This document shows, in pieces, positions 26,043 to 34,225 of a stretch of DNA of 64,000 nt. The stretch comes from Acidobacteria bacterium UBA7540. Its GTDB lineage: Bacteria; Acidobacteriota; Terriglobia; UBA7540. The translations under genes were made by a program, and so were the position numbers. The number at the start of each line of letters is the position of its first letter. Positions within the stretch are counted from its first letter, which is position 1. Location: assembly GCA_002478145.1 (NCBI GenBank), contig DLMI01000180.1, positions 1 to 64,000 on the forward strand, read 5' to 3'. The notes beneath the pieces are model-generated. The model searched no databases. It worked only from the letters and a program-made list of their open reading frames with translations, and was not told the origin of the DNA.

Positions 26043-26898
26043 CTCTGTCGGCGGTCCAGGACTCGATTCCGGTTTCGCGCTGCTGTTTGTCATGCTGGCG
26101 GCCACCGTCTTGTTGATCGGCCTGACTGCCGTGCTGCCCAGCATCTATCTGGAGGGCCAGCGCGAGCGCGAACAGGAACTCATCTTCCGCGGCAAGCAGT
26201 ACGCGCGCGCTATCGCGGGCTTTCACCAGAAGTTCCAAAGATACCCAACCAGCGTCAACGAACTGACAAAGCTGACCAATGGATTCCGCTTCCTGCGGAA
26301 GGAATTTACTGACCCGATGACGCCCAATGGGAAGTGGCGGTTCATCCACGCGAATGCGCAGGGAGTTTTGCTGGACTCGAAGACGCAAGGCCCTTCATCG
26401 GGGGGGCAGGGTCAACCGGGCGCAGGCCAAGGTACAGGCGCGTTCGGGATGTCCGGCACTCCGAGCATGGGCGGAAGCCCATCTGGCCAGCAGGGAATGG
26501 GCGATAGTGGATTTGGTCAGTCAACGGGAGGTTTCTCTCTGAATTCCACCTCCGCCGGAAGCACCTCGACCGCACAGGGGAATTCCTCTTTCTTTGGCGG
26601 GGGTATCCAGGGCGGGGGGACATTCATTGTCGGTGTTGCCAGCAGCAGCCATAAGCAATCGATCCGCATTTGGAATCAGAAAACACGCTATGACGAGTGG
26701 GAGTTCATTGGCGTGGATCTGGGTGCGCTTGGCATCGCGACCTCCATCCCGGGGCTCCCGCAAGGTGTCGGTGGGCAGCCGGGTCAAGGAGGCCAGCCAA
26801 ACACCTTCGGCCAGCCGCCTACGGGAATTCCTGTGCCGCCGGGGCAAAATCAAGGTACGTCTCCGCCCTCAGATGGGTCCACCTCTACGCAGCAGTGA
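25999..26898 (+). CDS. Pseudopilin-like protein with Gly/Gln-rich middle
   Basis: A 299-residue protein. A leader of about 25 residues ends D-S-G-F-A-L-L-F-V-M-L, a prepilin-like cleavage site (Gly then Phe) but with Phe rather than Glu at position +5. A hydrophobic helix follows and then a helical region with R-G-K-Q-Y-A-R-A-I and F-Q-R-Y-P. Residues 130-215 are low complexity (Gly, Gln, Ser, Pro), and the tail is also Gly/Gln/Pro rich. Lack of the +5 Glu is a feature of GspK-type tip pseudopilins. ATG overlaps the previous gene by 44 bases; TTG 26020 is an alternative. Confidence 0.7.
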   Translation: MPPFTKPLICPSRRNSVGGPGLDSGFALLFVMLAATVLLIGLTAVLPSIYLEGQREREQELIFRGKQYARAIAGFHQKFQRYPTSVNELTKLTNGFRFLRKEFTDPMTPNGKWRFIHANAQGVLLDSKTQGPSSGGQGQPGAGQGTGAFGMSGTPSMGGSPSGQQGMGDSGFGQSTGGFSLNSTSAGSTSTAQGNSSFFGGGIQGGGTFIVGVASSSHKQSIRIWNQKTRYDEWEFIGVDLGALGIATSIPGLPQGVGGQPGQGGQPNTFGQPPTGIPVPPGQNQGTSPPSDGSTSTQQ

Positions 26899-27326
26899 TC
26901 AGATTTTTTGATCTTTGAACTGTCGGGCTCCGAGACAACGGCGCTCTTTGGGAGAGCATCGAATTTTTGAACAGACAGGCGGCCGTGCTTGTCAATGGCG
27001 TGCTGCCGCCCTTTAACGGAACATGCCAGGTTGATCCGTCCCGGTTGGTTCGGGAACTCCCTGCTAGATGCTGGGTAAAAGGCCTATTTGGTGACTCGAT
27101 CATTGCACCTTTTCGACAACGCCGATAATCGAGCCCTCTTGCAGGAAATGGCGAATTTTGGGGTTTTCATATAGACTCTAACTGGATGAGGCGATTTTTA
27201 GATTTTGGATTCAAATCTCAAATTCTGGATCATGAGCCTTAGCCGGTTGCAGAAAGGCGCGACTCTCTTGGCGCCTTAAGGTGCCAGGATTCAGGAGCCA
27301 GGAGACAGCAATCTGCTAAAGCAGTT
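26899..27326 (+). other. Gene-free stretch with short repeats
   Basis: No gene is seen. A weak hairpin (gatca ... tgatc, 26897-26913) with a T-run follows the pseudopilin-like gene. Repeat words caaatctcaaattc (27209-27223) and aggattcaggagcc (27286-27300) belong to the window-wide intergenic repeats. Confidence 0.5.
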
Positions 27327-28139
27327 ATGAGCGGGGTTCGCCGAATGATTCGCGGCAATTGCGTGGCAAGAGTGTTTCTTGGTTTTGGCCTTGCTGTGTC
27401 GCTGCTGGCCGCAGCTTGCGGAGGTTCGACCCAGACACCGATTATAGTTACCATTAGCCCCACGACTGCTTACGTCCCGGTGTCGTACGCTTTGCAGTTT
27501 AGTGCCACAGTGGCAGGGACAGCGAACGCTGCCGTTGTGTGGAGTGTAGGTAATGCGGTAGGTGGGAGTTCCACTGTCGGGTTCATTTCACAGGCGGGTT
27601 ATTACCAGGCGCCGGTCAAAGTGCCTTCGCCCAACCATGTAACCGTCATGGTTACCAGCCAAGAGGACGATACCAAGTCTGCCTCCGCCACCGTGACCAT
27701 TGTGACGCAGTCGTCCGGTGCGAATACCGTGCAGGTGGCTTCCGGCCAAGCGATTTCAAATGTCAATATACAGGTTTCGCCGCTGACTCCAACCTTGTCC
27801 ATTTACGGTGCGGGTACGTGCAGCGGTAGCACATGCTCCACGGCGGCTGCCGGGGTGGAAGTTGCACAGGGAAGCTCGGCGATTATCTTCGTGGTCGGCA
27901 ATGGGATAGTTTCGGGGACTGTTTACTCGATCAGCGGAAACCCGGCCGATGTGACCGTAGTGCAGCCCTCTGGCTCCCAGTTTGGTCAGACTAACGATGG
28001 CACGCCGTCGGTAACTTTCGATATTAGGGTGAGCTCCAACGCTGTGCTCGGGCCGCGAAATATCATGGTGACAAATCCAATTACGGGCGAACTTTCCGCC
28101 TTTGTGGGGGGGGTACTGATTACCCCCTCGGGGCCATAA
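27327..28139 (+). CDS. Ig-like-domain lipoprotein
   Basis: A 270-residue secreted protein with a lipoprotein signal (S-L-L-A-A-A-C-G-G). The rest is beta-rich and Ser/Thr/Val/Gly rich in the style of bacterial Ig-like domains: I-T-I-S-P-T-T-A-Y-V-P near residue 40, V-W-S-V-G-N-A, and a second part from about residue 145. It would sit on the cell surface or in the periplasm. It follows the secretion genes on the same strand after a 428-base gap and leads a group of four secreted-protein genes, so it may be an adhesin-like partner or a cargo. No enzyme motif. Confidence 0.75.
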   Translation: MSGVRRMIRGNCVARVFLGFGLAVSLLAAACGGSTQTPIIVTISPTTAYVPVSYALQFSATVAGTANAAVVWSVGNAVGGSSTVGFISQAGYYQAPVKVPSPNHVTVMVTSQEDDTKSASATVTIVTQSSGANTVQVASGQAISNVNIQVSPLTPTLSIYGAGTCSGSTCSTAAAGVEVAQGSSAIIFVVGNGIVSGTVYSISGNPADVTVVQPSGSQFGQTNDGTPSVTFDIRVSSNAVLGPRNIMVTNPITGELSAFVGGVLITPSGP

Positions 28140-28142
28140 GCG

Positions 28143-28991
28143 ATGAAGATGCGCGCTCGGCTTTTCGTGGTATTCGTGGCAGTCTTATGGGCTGCCTCGG
28201 CGTCCGCCAGCACTCTGGTGCGGATGAGTCTGGACCAGCTTGCGCAGGCGTCCACGGAGGTTATCCGCGGCCACGTAGTCAGCCAGGAGACCCTCTGGAA
28301 CCCCGCGCACACTCGAATTTACACCTACACCACCGTCGCTGTTGACCAGACTTACAAGGGGAATCCGGCTTCCACCCTGATTGTCCAGCAACCCGGCGGT
28401 ACGATCGGCAACGTGCATGTCTTTGTGGCGGGGACCATTCAATTCCATTCCCAGGCAGATTACGTGTTGTTCCTGGAACGTTCGGCGGCGGACCCCTCCA
28501 GATTCCTCCCGGTCGGCATGATGCAGGGGGCTTACCGGATCTACCGTGACGCGACGACGCAGGAGGAAAAGCTCATCCTTCCCTTGGGTTCTCTAACGCG
28601 TGGCGCCCCGGCTTCTGGAGCTGCCTCGACCATCGCGGGGCCGGCGGTTCCAGTCCGTCAATTCCAAAGGGAGATTTCGACAGCGCTCAGCAGGCCATTG
28701 AATATCCCGCATGGAACAGCGATTACCCTGGCCATCAGGTCCACGCAGTTTGCGGGTGTGAGGCGCATGGACGTCCAAGGGCGGACTACATCTGACCTTT
28801 TCCCCAACGTGGGCCTGGTGATCCCCGCAGGCAGCGCCCTCTCGGGGATGGCGGAGCGAGTTGGGGATTCATGGGAGATCTCCTGGACCGAGGTTTCTAT
28901 TCGCGGGAAGCAGGTCCTGCTTTCGGCGCGAAGCACTGCGCCTGCGGTTGGGTCGTTGCGAGGTAGATTACTTGTGGTCACCGTGAGGTGA
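28143..28991 (+). CDS. Secreted protein of unknown function
   Basis: A 282-residue protein with a signal peptide (cleavage near A-S-A-S). The N-terminal part (M-S-L-D-Q-L-A, V-I-R-G-H-V, then Y-T-Y-T-T-V-A-V-D and V-Q-Q-P-G-G) is beta-rich and resembles a conserved domain often found in acidobacterial exported proteins next to matrixin-like proteases; I cannot name the family. It begins 3 bases after the lipoprotein gene, and its last base is shared with the next gene's region, so the three are probably co-translated. Confidence 0.7.
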   Translation: MKMRARLFVVFVAVLWAASASASTLVRMSLDQLAQASTEVIRGHVVSQETLWNPAHTRIYTYTTVAVDQTYKGNPASTLIVQQPGGTIGNVHVFVAGTIQFHSQADYVLFLERSAADPSRFLPVGMMQGAYRIYRDATTQEEKLILPLGSLTRGAPASGAASTIAGPAVPVRQFQREISTALSRPLNIPHGTAITLAIRSTQFAGVRRMDVQGRTTSDLFPNVGLVIPAGSALSGMAERVGDSWEISWTEVSIRGKQVLLSARSTAPAVGSLRGRLLVVTVR

Positions 28992-28993
28992 GG

Positions 28994-30130
28994 ATGGTGC
29001 AAGTGAAAAGAGCCTTTCGCATTCGCCTTCAGGTCTTAGCCGCTGCGGCGGGGAGTTTGACGCTGCTGGGTGCCATCCTGGCCTTTGCCTACACCACCTT
29101 TCAAAATGATGTCGACGGAGTTCCGATTCCTTCTCGATGGCCGAATGCCTCCTTCACGTGGGTGTTGGACAACCCCGGTACACCACCGGAGAATGTAGAC
29201 ACCGCCGATGGCACGAATCCGCTGCCCCTCAAGACGGTCCTCATCAATTCCTTCAACTCCTGGACGACGGCATCGCTGAACGGGCAACAGTTGACGAACC
29301 TCAGCATCAGCAACGGAAATGACGTCACAAATCTGCCCAATCCGCAAATCGATTGCGTGAACGTCGTTTCGTTCAATGACAATAACCCTGCCGATTTTCC
29401 TACGGGGACCGCTGCCATTGCTTTTACAACCGTAAGCACTGACTACCTGAGAAATGGTGCGCCGGGTACGCCGGGGACAACCTACACATTTACCGAATGC
29501 AACGGCCTTGAAACTATAACGACCACTTCACCCTCCATCGTGTATGACGCGGACATCGTCTTCAATCCTCACGCTCAATTCTCTACTTCCACTCCGCCGC
29601 TTTCGAATGACTTTGACCTGCAATCCGTCGCCGCCCACGAAACCGGCCACGCCCTGGGGCTTGACAATAGCGGCGTCGCCCACGCCGTGATGTTTCCTTT
29701 CGGGGACACAGGCGAAAGCCAGCAACGAACCCCTTCCACAGACGACCTCATTGGCATATCTTTCCTGTATCCGTCGTCCAACTTTGCAAGCTACTTGGGA
29801 ACAATCTCCGGACAGGTCACGTTCGCCAGCATTGCCGGTGCCTTTGCAGCGCATGTGGTGGCCATCGACGCGAACACCGGCAACGTCGTCTTGGACGGCC
29901 TCACCAATTCGGATGGCAGTTATAAATTATTCGTTCCGCCCGGCAGCTACAACGTGCTTGTCCTTCCCCTCGCACCAGACGATAACCACGGCATCTATTC
30001 TTTAAGCGATTTTTCCGGATGGACGTGCGGCTACGACGAAAGCGCCCCACCTTGCTGTGACACTGGTGCAGGCCAATGCCTCGACAAGCCCCTCGCGAAT
30101 CCAACCAATTACACGGGGAAGTTTTTCTAG
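28994..30130 (+). CDS. Matrixin-type (M10-like) metalloprotease with C-terminal carboxypeptidase-regulatory domain
   Basis: A 378-residue secreted protein. It has an N-terminal signal/anchor helix (about 8-35), a metzincin-like catalytic region with V-A-A-H-E-T-G-H-A-L-G-L-D-N near residue 215-228 and a Met-turn-like A-V-M-F-P, and a beta-sandwich from about residue 270 (I-S-G-Q-V-T, then P-P-G-S-Y-N-V-L-V-L). The Hs and Glu of the zinc motif are present, but the third zinc ligand, normally His, is Asn; a His lies six residues further on. ATG 28994 is preferred to the overlapping GTG 28988. Likely extracellular and a candidate substrate of the secretion system. Confidence 0.8.
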   Translation: MVQVKRAFRIRLQVLAAAAGSLTLLGAILAFAYTTFQNDVDGVPIPSRWPNASFTWVLDNPGTPPENVDTADGTNPLPLKTVLINSFNSWTTASLNGQQLTNLSISNGNDVTNLPNPQIDCVNVVSFNDNNPADFPTGTAAIAFTTVSTDYLRNGAPGTPGTTYTFTECNGLETITTTSPSIVYDADIVFNPHAQFSTSTPPLSNDFDLQSVAAHETGHALGLDNSGVAHAVMFPFGDTGESQQRTPSTDDLIGISFLYPSSNFASYLGTISGQVTFASIAGAFAAHVVAIDANTGNVVLDGLTNSDGSYKLFVPPGSYNVLVLPLAPDDNHGIYSLSDFSGWTCGYDESAPPCCDTGAGQCLDKPLANPTNYTGKFF

Positions 30131-30544
30131 CCGTCGTCCCTCGTCCCGCCACGGCGGGTCCGTTGTCCGTGGTCTGTTGAAAAGAGGGCGCCGGAGCAAT
30201 TTAGAATTCTCGATTTTCAATTCTGCATTTTGAATCTTGCATCTTGAGTATTGAATTCTGAATTGTTTCGTTCCCCCCACTGCCGGCGGCCTTCTACCCC
30301 TGACAAACACTCGCCAGGGCGCAGTGCAGCGAGTCGGTGTGCGGAGAAGTTCTTCGCGCCGCAGCGTGGCCCGGTTACTTCCAACATTCAGCCCCAGGAA
30401 GACTTCCTTCCATCAGGTAGCCACCGCCCACCGTCAGACAAGGGGCAACCACCTGTGCGAGCTTCTGCGTTCTTGGCTGCGGCCCGCTGCCTGCCGAGTG
30501 CGGTGTATACTGTTGGGGGAGATTTGGGCAGGAGATTGAAAGCT
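30131..30544 (+). other. Gene-free stretch with repeats
   Basis: No gene is seen. 30143-30174 is a 32-base block containing the palindrome cccgccacggcggg; its exact reverse complement is at 48709-48740. 30198-30265 is AT-rich text of the aattctgaattg type. The frame extending to 30251 is not supported. Confidence 0.55.
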
Positions 30545-31126
30545 ATGAACGCCAGAAGAGAAATATCGGGTATTTTGTGGTCTTCGGTTGGCCTCGTGGT
30601 GGTGGGGATTTGTGCTTTGGCGCTGGGTCAGCAGGCGCCTGCTGAAAAGCCCAACCAATTGGTTGTGGGAAAGGTGATTTACGTCGAGCCCATGCCCGAT
30701 GGTCTCGACCAGTGGATCATCGACTTCCTGCGCCGCTGGGGAAAATACAAAGTTACCAGCGATCCGGAAGGAGTGGACCTGGTCATCCAGGCCACCAATC
30801 CTGAAAAGGAACTCCGGCTCGAGAACCGGGCGGGGACCGCCCAACCGCGCGGCGCAGACCGGCCACCGTTGCCCGGCTCGAAGGGAAAACACGACGAACT
30901 TCCGGCAATTTCGATTAGCGTAGTTGACTGGGTAACCAACCAGCCTGTCTGGTACGCTGATATCCTGAACCGTAAGCAGAAGAAAGACGAAGCTACCCCT
31001 CCTGCGGGCCCGCAGACCAAGATCTTTGCTCGCGCCATGACCTCCGACCAGCTTGCGCAGAAAGTTATAGCAAAGCTTCGAGAATACGAGGAGGCATTGG
31101 AGAAACCTGCTAGTGGAAAGAATTAG
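30545..31126 (+). CDS. Secreted protein of unknown function
   Basis: A 193-residue protein starting at ATG 30545 after an AGGAG site, with a signal peptide (L-V-V-V-G-I-C-A-L-A-L-G-Q-Q). The mature part has Y-V-E-P-M-P-D-G-L-D-Q-W-I and D-L-V-I-Q-A-T, a pattern seen in acidobacterial exported proteins that I cannot assign to a named family. Its tail is Lys/Glu-rich and helical. It lies 18 bases upstream of the ATG context of the RmlD-like gene. Confidence 0.7.
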   Translation: MNARREISGILWSSVGLVVVGICALALGQQAPAEKPNQLVVGKVIYVEPMPDGLDQWIIDFLRRWGKYKVTSDPEGVDLVIQATNPEKELRLENRAGTAQPRGADRPPLPGSKGKHDELPAISISVVDWVTNQPVWYADILNRKQKKDEATPPAGPQTKIFARAMTSDQLAQKVIAKLREYEEALEKPASGKN

Positions 31127-31147
31127 TCCATTGTTGAGGATTGATTG

Positions 31148-31990
31148 ATGAAGGTTGCGATTACCGGCGCGGCGGGGTTGTTCGGGCATGCTTTGGTGGC
31201 GGTTTTCTCCTCCCGGCACGCGGTCTTCCCGTTGACCCGGGCGGATGCCGATATCACGGACGCGGAATCTGTGCGCGCAGCGCTGGAGCGAATCCGACCG
31301 GAGGTGGTCGTTCACTCCGCGGCTATTCCTGATTTGGATATCGCCGACGCTGACCCCGCGCGCGCTTATTTGGTGAATGTCGACGGAACCCGGCACGTGG
31401 TGGAGTCGGCGCACGCGGTTCGCGCTGAGGTCGTCTACATTTCTACCGATGCCGTATTCGATGGAAAGAATACGAGCCCTTATGTCGAGTCTGACCGGCC
31501 CTTTCCGACCACTGTTTACGCACGGACAAAACTGGGTGGCGAAACAATCGTCCAAACCCAGCCGAGGCATTGGATCTTCCGGGTCTCCGTACTGTTTGGA
31601 TCGGGGAAGACGAATTTCGTCGAAAAAGGTTTGCGCAAGGTCGCAGCGGGCGAACAGTACGTCGTTGCGGGTGACCAGGAGGGTTGTGCAACCTACACGC
31701 TCGATGCCGCTTACAAAATCATGGAGGTTGTCGAGGTTCGTCGCTACGGCCTCTACCACCTTGCGAATCAGGGAGCGTGTACTCGATACGAACTCGCCCG
31801 GCGCGCCGCCGAGTTGGCCGGGCTGGACCCCGGCAAGGTAGTCGGTGTCCCTGCCGATCAGATGGGACGTCGAGCTCCCCGGCTGAAATACGCGGTGATG
31901 GAAATGGCCGCGCTCAAGGCAGCGGGATTCTCACTGCCCCGGCCTTGGCAAGAGGCACTTGCGGACTATATTCGCACGCTCTCCCTGTAA
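31148..31990 (+). CDS. RmlD-like NAD(P)-dependent sugar-nucleotide reductase
   Basis: A 280-residue extended short-chain dehydrogenase. The nucleotide loop I-T-G-A-A-G-L-F-G-H-A is at the N-terminus, S-T-D-A-V-F-D-G near residue 98 corresponds to the catalytic Thr/Asp region, and Y-A-R-T-K near 118 is the catalytic Y-x-x-x-K. It matches dTDP-4-dehydrorhamnose reductase relatives, although no other rml genes are nearby, so the substrate is open. ATG 31148 was chosen over TTG 31145. Confidence 0.85.
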   Translation: MKVAITGAAGLFGHALVAVFSSRHAVFPLTRADADITDAESVRAALERIRPEVVVHSAAIPDLDIADADPARAYLVNVDGTRHVVESAHAVRAEVVYISTDAVFDGKNTSPYVESDRPFPTTVYARTKLGGETIVQTQPRHWIFRVSVLFGSGKTNFVEKGLRKVAAGEQYVVAGDQEGCATYTLDAAYKIMEVVEVRRYGLYHLANQGACTRYELARRAAELAGLDPGKVVGVPADQMGRRAPRLKYAVMEMAALKAAGFSLPRPWQEALADYIRTLSL

Positions 31991-32009
31991 GGAGAGTTGA
32001 GGATGAACG

Positions 32010-32468
32010 TCAGGAGGCTGAATCGGCAGAGGATTGCGAGACGCCCAAGAGGGCACGGAGTCGCCCCCAAAGTTCTTGCATCACCCGCTGCCGGGGGATG
32101 CAGGGCCAACAGTTCTTTTTTATCATTTCCATGGCTTGGGGGTCGGAGACTTCGCCCGTGATGACCAAAACCCTCCCCACCAAATTGGGACGAAGCTCCC
32201 TAATTGCGGAGACCATTTCCCCAGCGGGCATTTCCGAGCACCGGAGGTCCAGTAGGACCGCGTCAAAGCTTTCCTTCTCGATCATTGCCAGCGCTTGGCG
32301 ACCATTGTGGGCAATGTCGCCTTCGCATCCCAGTCCGGCCAGCAGAACGTAGAGGACATTGCGGATGGAGGGTTCGCCCTCGACGATAAGAACATGGCGA
32401 GCTCGAAGGCCGTGGTTCGAGGCATCCTCTATGGGGTTGGATGAAGGGAATAAAGATTGCTCGGTCAA
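32010..32468 (-). CDS. Single-domain response-regulator receiver with degenerate active site
   Basis: A 152-residue protein with one CheY-like receiver domain (H-V-L-I-V-E-G-E-P-S-I-R-N near residue 28; A-V-L-L-D-L-R near 73; V-L-V-I-T-G-E near 103). The phospho-acceptor Asp and the Thr are kept. The acidic pair that binds Mg, usually D-D, is E-G, and the conserved Lys before Pro is lost (C-I-P-R-Q-R). It may be a phosphorylation-independent or inactive receiver. TTG 32468 follows AAGGAG; TTG 32492 is an alternative. It has no output domain. Confidence 0.8.
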   Translation of the reverse strand: MTEQSLFPSSNPIEDASNHGLRARHVLIVEGEPSIRNVLYVLLAGLGCEGDIAHNGRQALAMIEKESFDAVLLDLRCSEMPAGEMVSAIRELRPNLVGRVLVITGEVSDPQAMEMIKKNCWPCIPRQRVMQELWGRLRALLGVSQSSADSAS

Positions 32469-32674
32469 AACTATCCCGCTCCTTGGTGCCAACTAATCGA
32501 TTCCTTGTAGATTAACGCATTTATTAATCCTAAAATCAAGAGCAATTAAGGTCGATTCAATAGAATTGCCGCCTGATCCTGCTCGAGGCCGATGCATCGC
32601 CCCTATTCTAGGGTGGATGAGCTATTTGCGGGACCTGAAAAGAGGCGCCTGTTAATTAGATAGGTCCAGGATTG

Positions 32675-33391
32675 TCAGGAACGGGGCGTCGAGAACTCCG
32701 CATCATGTCCGGGGAGGATTCGGGCTCGCATGGCAAGTATGCGCGCCCGGTCTTGTTGGAACTGCCTTCGGCGGTAGGGAATCATGGTCAGAACCTTTTC
32801 ATCATGCTGGCGGCTGAGCAGGGCGTCTCCGGCGATCACCGTGCGCTGCTCTCCCCCGTGGACAATGATGGAGGCGTGCCCGGGAACGTGACCAGAGGTG
32901 AGAAGGCCCTCCAGGTCAGTCGGTAGGGCATGTTTCTCAATCCAGCGGAACTGGGAAGAGTTACCCAATCGTTTGGGATCCCACCAGCGCAGCGCCAGTT
33001 TCCGGAGTTTAGTCATTAGTTCCTTTGCTCTCTCGTATTCGAAGGTTTCGGGGTAGTACTTTAAGATGAGGGTTTCCCAATTCTGCTTGTCCAGGAGATC
33101 AGAATAGACAGCCCGGCACCAGTCATAGGATTCCTGCGAGCCGAAGATTTCGCTGCCCGGGAATAGCGTATTGTTCGACACATGGTCAATATGGAAATGA
33201 GAGTTGATGACGATCCGGATGTCTGTGGTTCTCAGGCCGCGGAGTTCCAAAGCTTTAACAATTTCGTGCGCCTCGTGAGGCATTCCGGTGTCCACAACGA
33301 TGTGATGGCGCCCCTTGGAAAGCAGCACTGAGGTCGCGCCACGCCAACTCCCCGGCAAGAGGACATCTACTTTCCATCTGCTGTTCTGCAT
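32675..33391 (-). CDS. Metallo-beta-lactamase-fold hydrolase
   Basis: A 238-residue MBL-fold protein with the metal motif S-H-F-H-I-D-H near residue 65, D-T-G-M-P near 35, and later ligands in S-G-H-V-P-G-H-A and A-G-D-A-L near 165-190. It resembles quorum-quenching-lactonase and glyoxalase-II-like enzymes; the substrate cannot be told. ATG with AAGGAG upstream. Its neighbour on the same strand upstream is the MarR regulator after 300 bases. Confidence 0.88.
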   Translation of the reverse strand: MQNSRWKVDVLLPGSWRGATSVLLSKGRHHIVVDTGMPHEAHEIVKALELRGLRTTDIRIVINSHFHIDHVSNNTLFPGSEIFGSQESYDWCRAVYSDLLDKQNWETLILKYYPETFEYERAKELMTKLRKLALRWWDPKRLGNSSQFRWIEKHALPTDLEGLLTSGHVPGHASIIVHGGEQRTVIAGDALLSRQHDEKVLTMIPYRRRQFQQDRARILAMRARILPGHDAEFSTPRS

Positions 33392-33691
33392 GCGACTCCT
33401 TCAGCAAAGCTCGCAATGCTATTCTAACAGGAACAGTAATACAGCGGGCGGGCAAAATGATGATGAGGCAGCTTGCGTCCACGCGGCTGCAAAGAACCGG
33501 AGCGAGGCATGCCCCACCTTTTGAGGGTCCGCCAGCTAAGCGCAGCCTGCCGGGACGGGTTCTGGGGATTGCTCATTGCGGAACGCTCCGGAGGGCTATT
33601 CAATTTCTTCCTCCACAATCCAACTTCTCAATCTGAGAATGTCTGCCGCGCGCGCCACGCCGATGGGTGTAGCCTTAACCATGAGGTGTAA

Positions 33692-34150
33692 TCAGGCTCC
33701 TTCAGCCGGCTTGATAATCTGCGGCTTTGCCTTCAAGGCATTGCCAATGTCAAGCTCCATGCGTTTGAGCTCTTCCAGGTGGAGGTTCGCGAGGCTGTTC
33801 AAGGCTGCGGTCCCTTGCCGGGTAAGCCGAACGCGCACGAAGCGGCGGTCGCGCCCGCGTTGGTCCTTGCGGACCAGTCCTTTCCGGCCAGCCCTCTGTA
33901 CAAGTCCCACCACGGCGTTGTGACGTTCCTGCAAAAACTCCGCCAATTCGGTGATGGTTGCCCATCCGCGGCCGGTATATCCTGCGATTCCCAGAAGCAA
34001 GAGGTACTGCTGAGGGGTCACGCCGTGCTTGCGAGTGGCCCTTTCGCTAAAGCGAAGAAAACGGCGAAGATTGTAGCGGAACCAGGCAAGCCGACGGAGC
34101 ACGACAGAGTTCTCAGACGTTTGCTGTGGCCGCGAGGCACGGTGCATCAT
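33692..34150 (-). CDS. MarR-family transcriptional regulator
   Basis: A 152-residue winged-helix repressor. T-I-T-E-L-A-E-F-L-Q-E-R-H-N-A-V-V-G-L-V near residue 68 is the recognition-helix region and D-R-R-F-V-R-V-R-L-T near 100 is the wing. MarR dimers usually respond to phenolics or oxidants and repress their own operon. The ATG pair at the start lies only 8 bases after a TATAAT box, with no ribosome site, so the mRNA is probably leaderless. A palindrome overlaps this promoter. Confidence 0.87.
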   Translation of the reverse strand: MMHRASRPQQTSENSVVLRRLAWFRYNLRRFLRFSERATRKHGVTPQQYLLLLGIAGYTGRGWATITELAEFLQERHNAVVGLVQRAGRKGLVRKDQRGRDRRFVRVRLTRQGTAALNSLANLHLEELKRMELDIGNALKAKPQIIKPAEGA

Positions 34151-34158
34151 ATTCAGAA

Positions 34159-34176
34159 ATTATATCACAGTGTGAT
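34159..34176 (-). promoter_or_regulatory. MarR promoter with overlapping palindromic operator
   Basis: TATAAT lies on the minus strand at 34164-34159. The perfect inverted repeat ATCACA-G-TGTGAT spans 34164-34176 directly upstream of it. The site is ideally placed for autorepression by the MarR protein, although a CRP-like factor could also use it. Confidence 0.6.
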
Positions 34177-34225
34177 TTAGATTTCTCGGGAAGGGATAGA
34201 TTCGACCATCGCCCTTTGAGGGTCT

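Noticed and set aside
30434..31759. 441-codon minus-strand frame
   Set aside because: Crosses two supported plus-strand genes and an intergenic region; low-quality composition.
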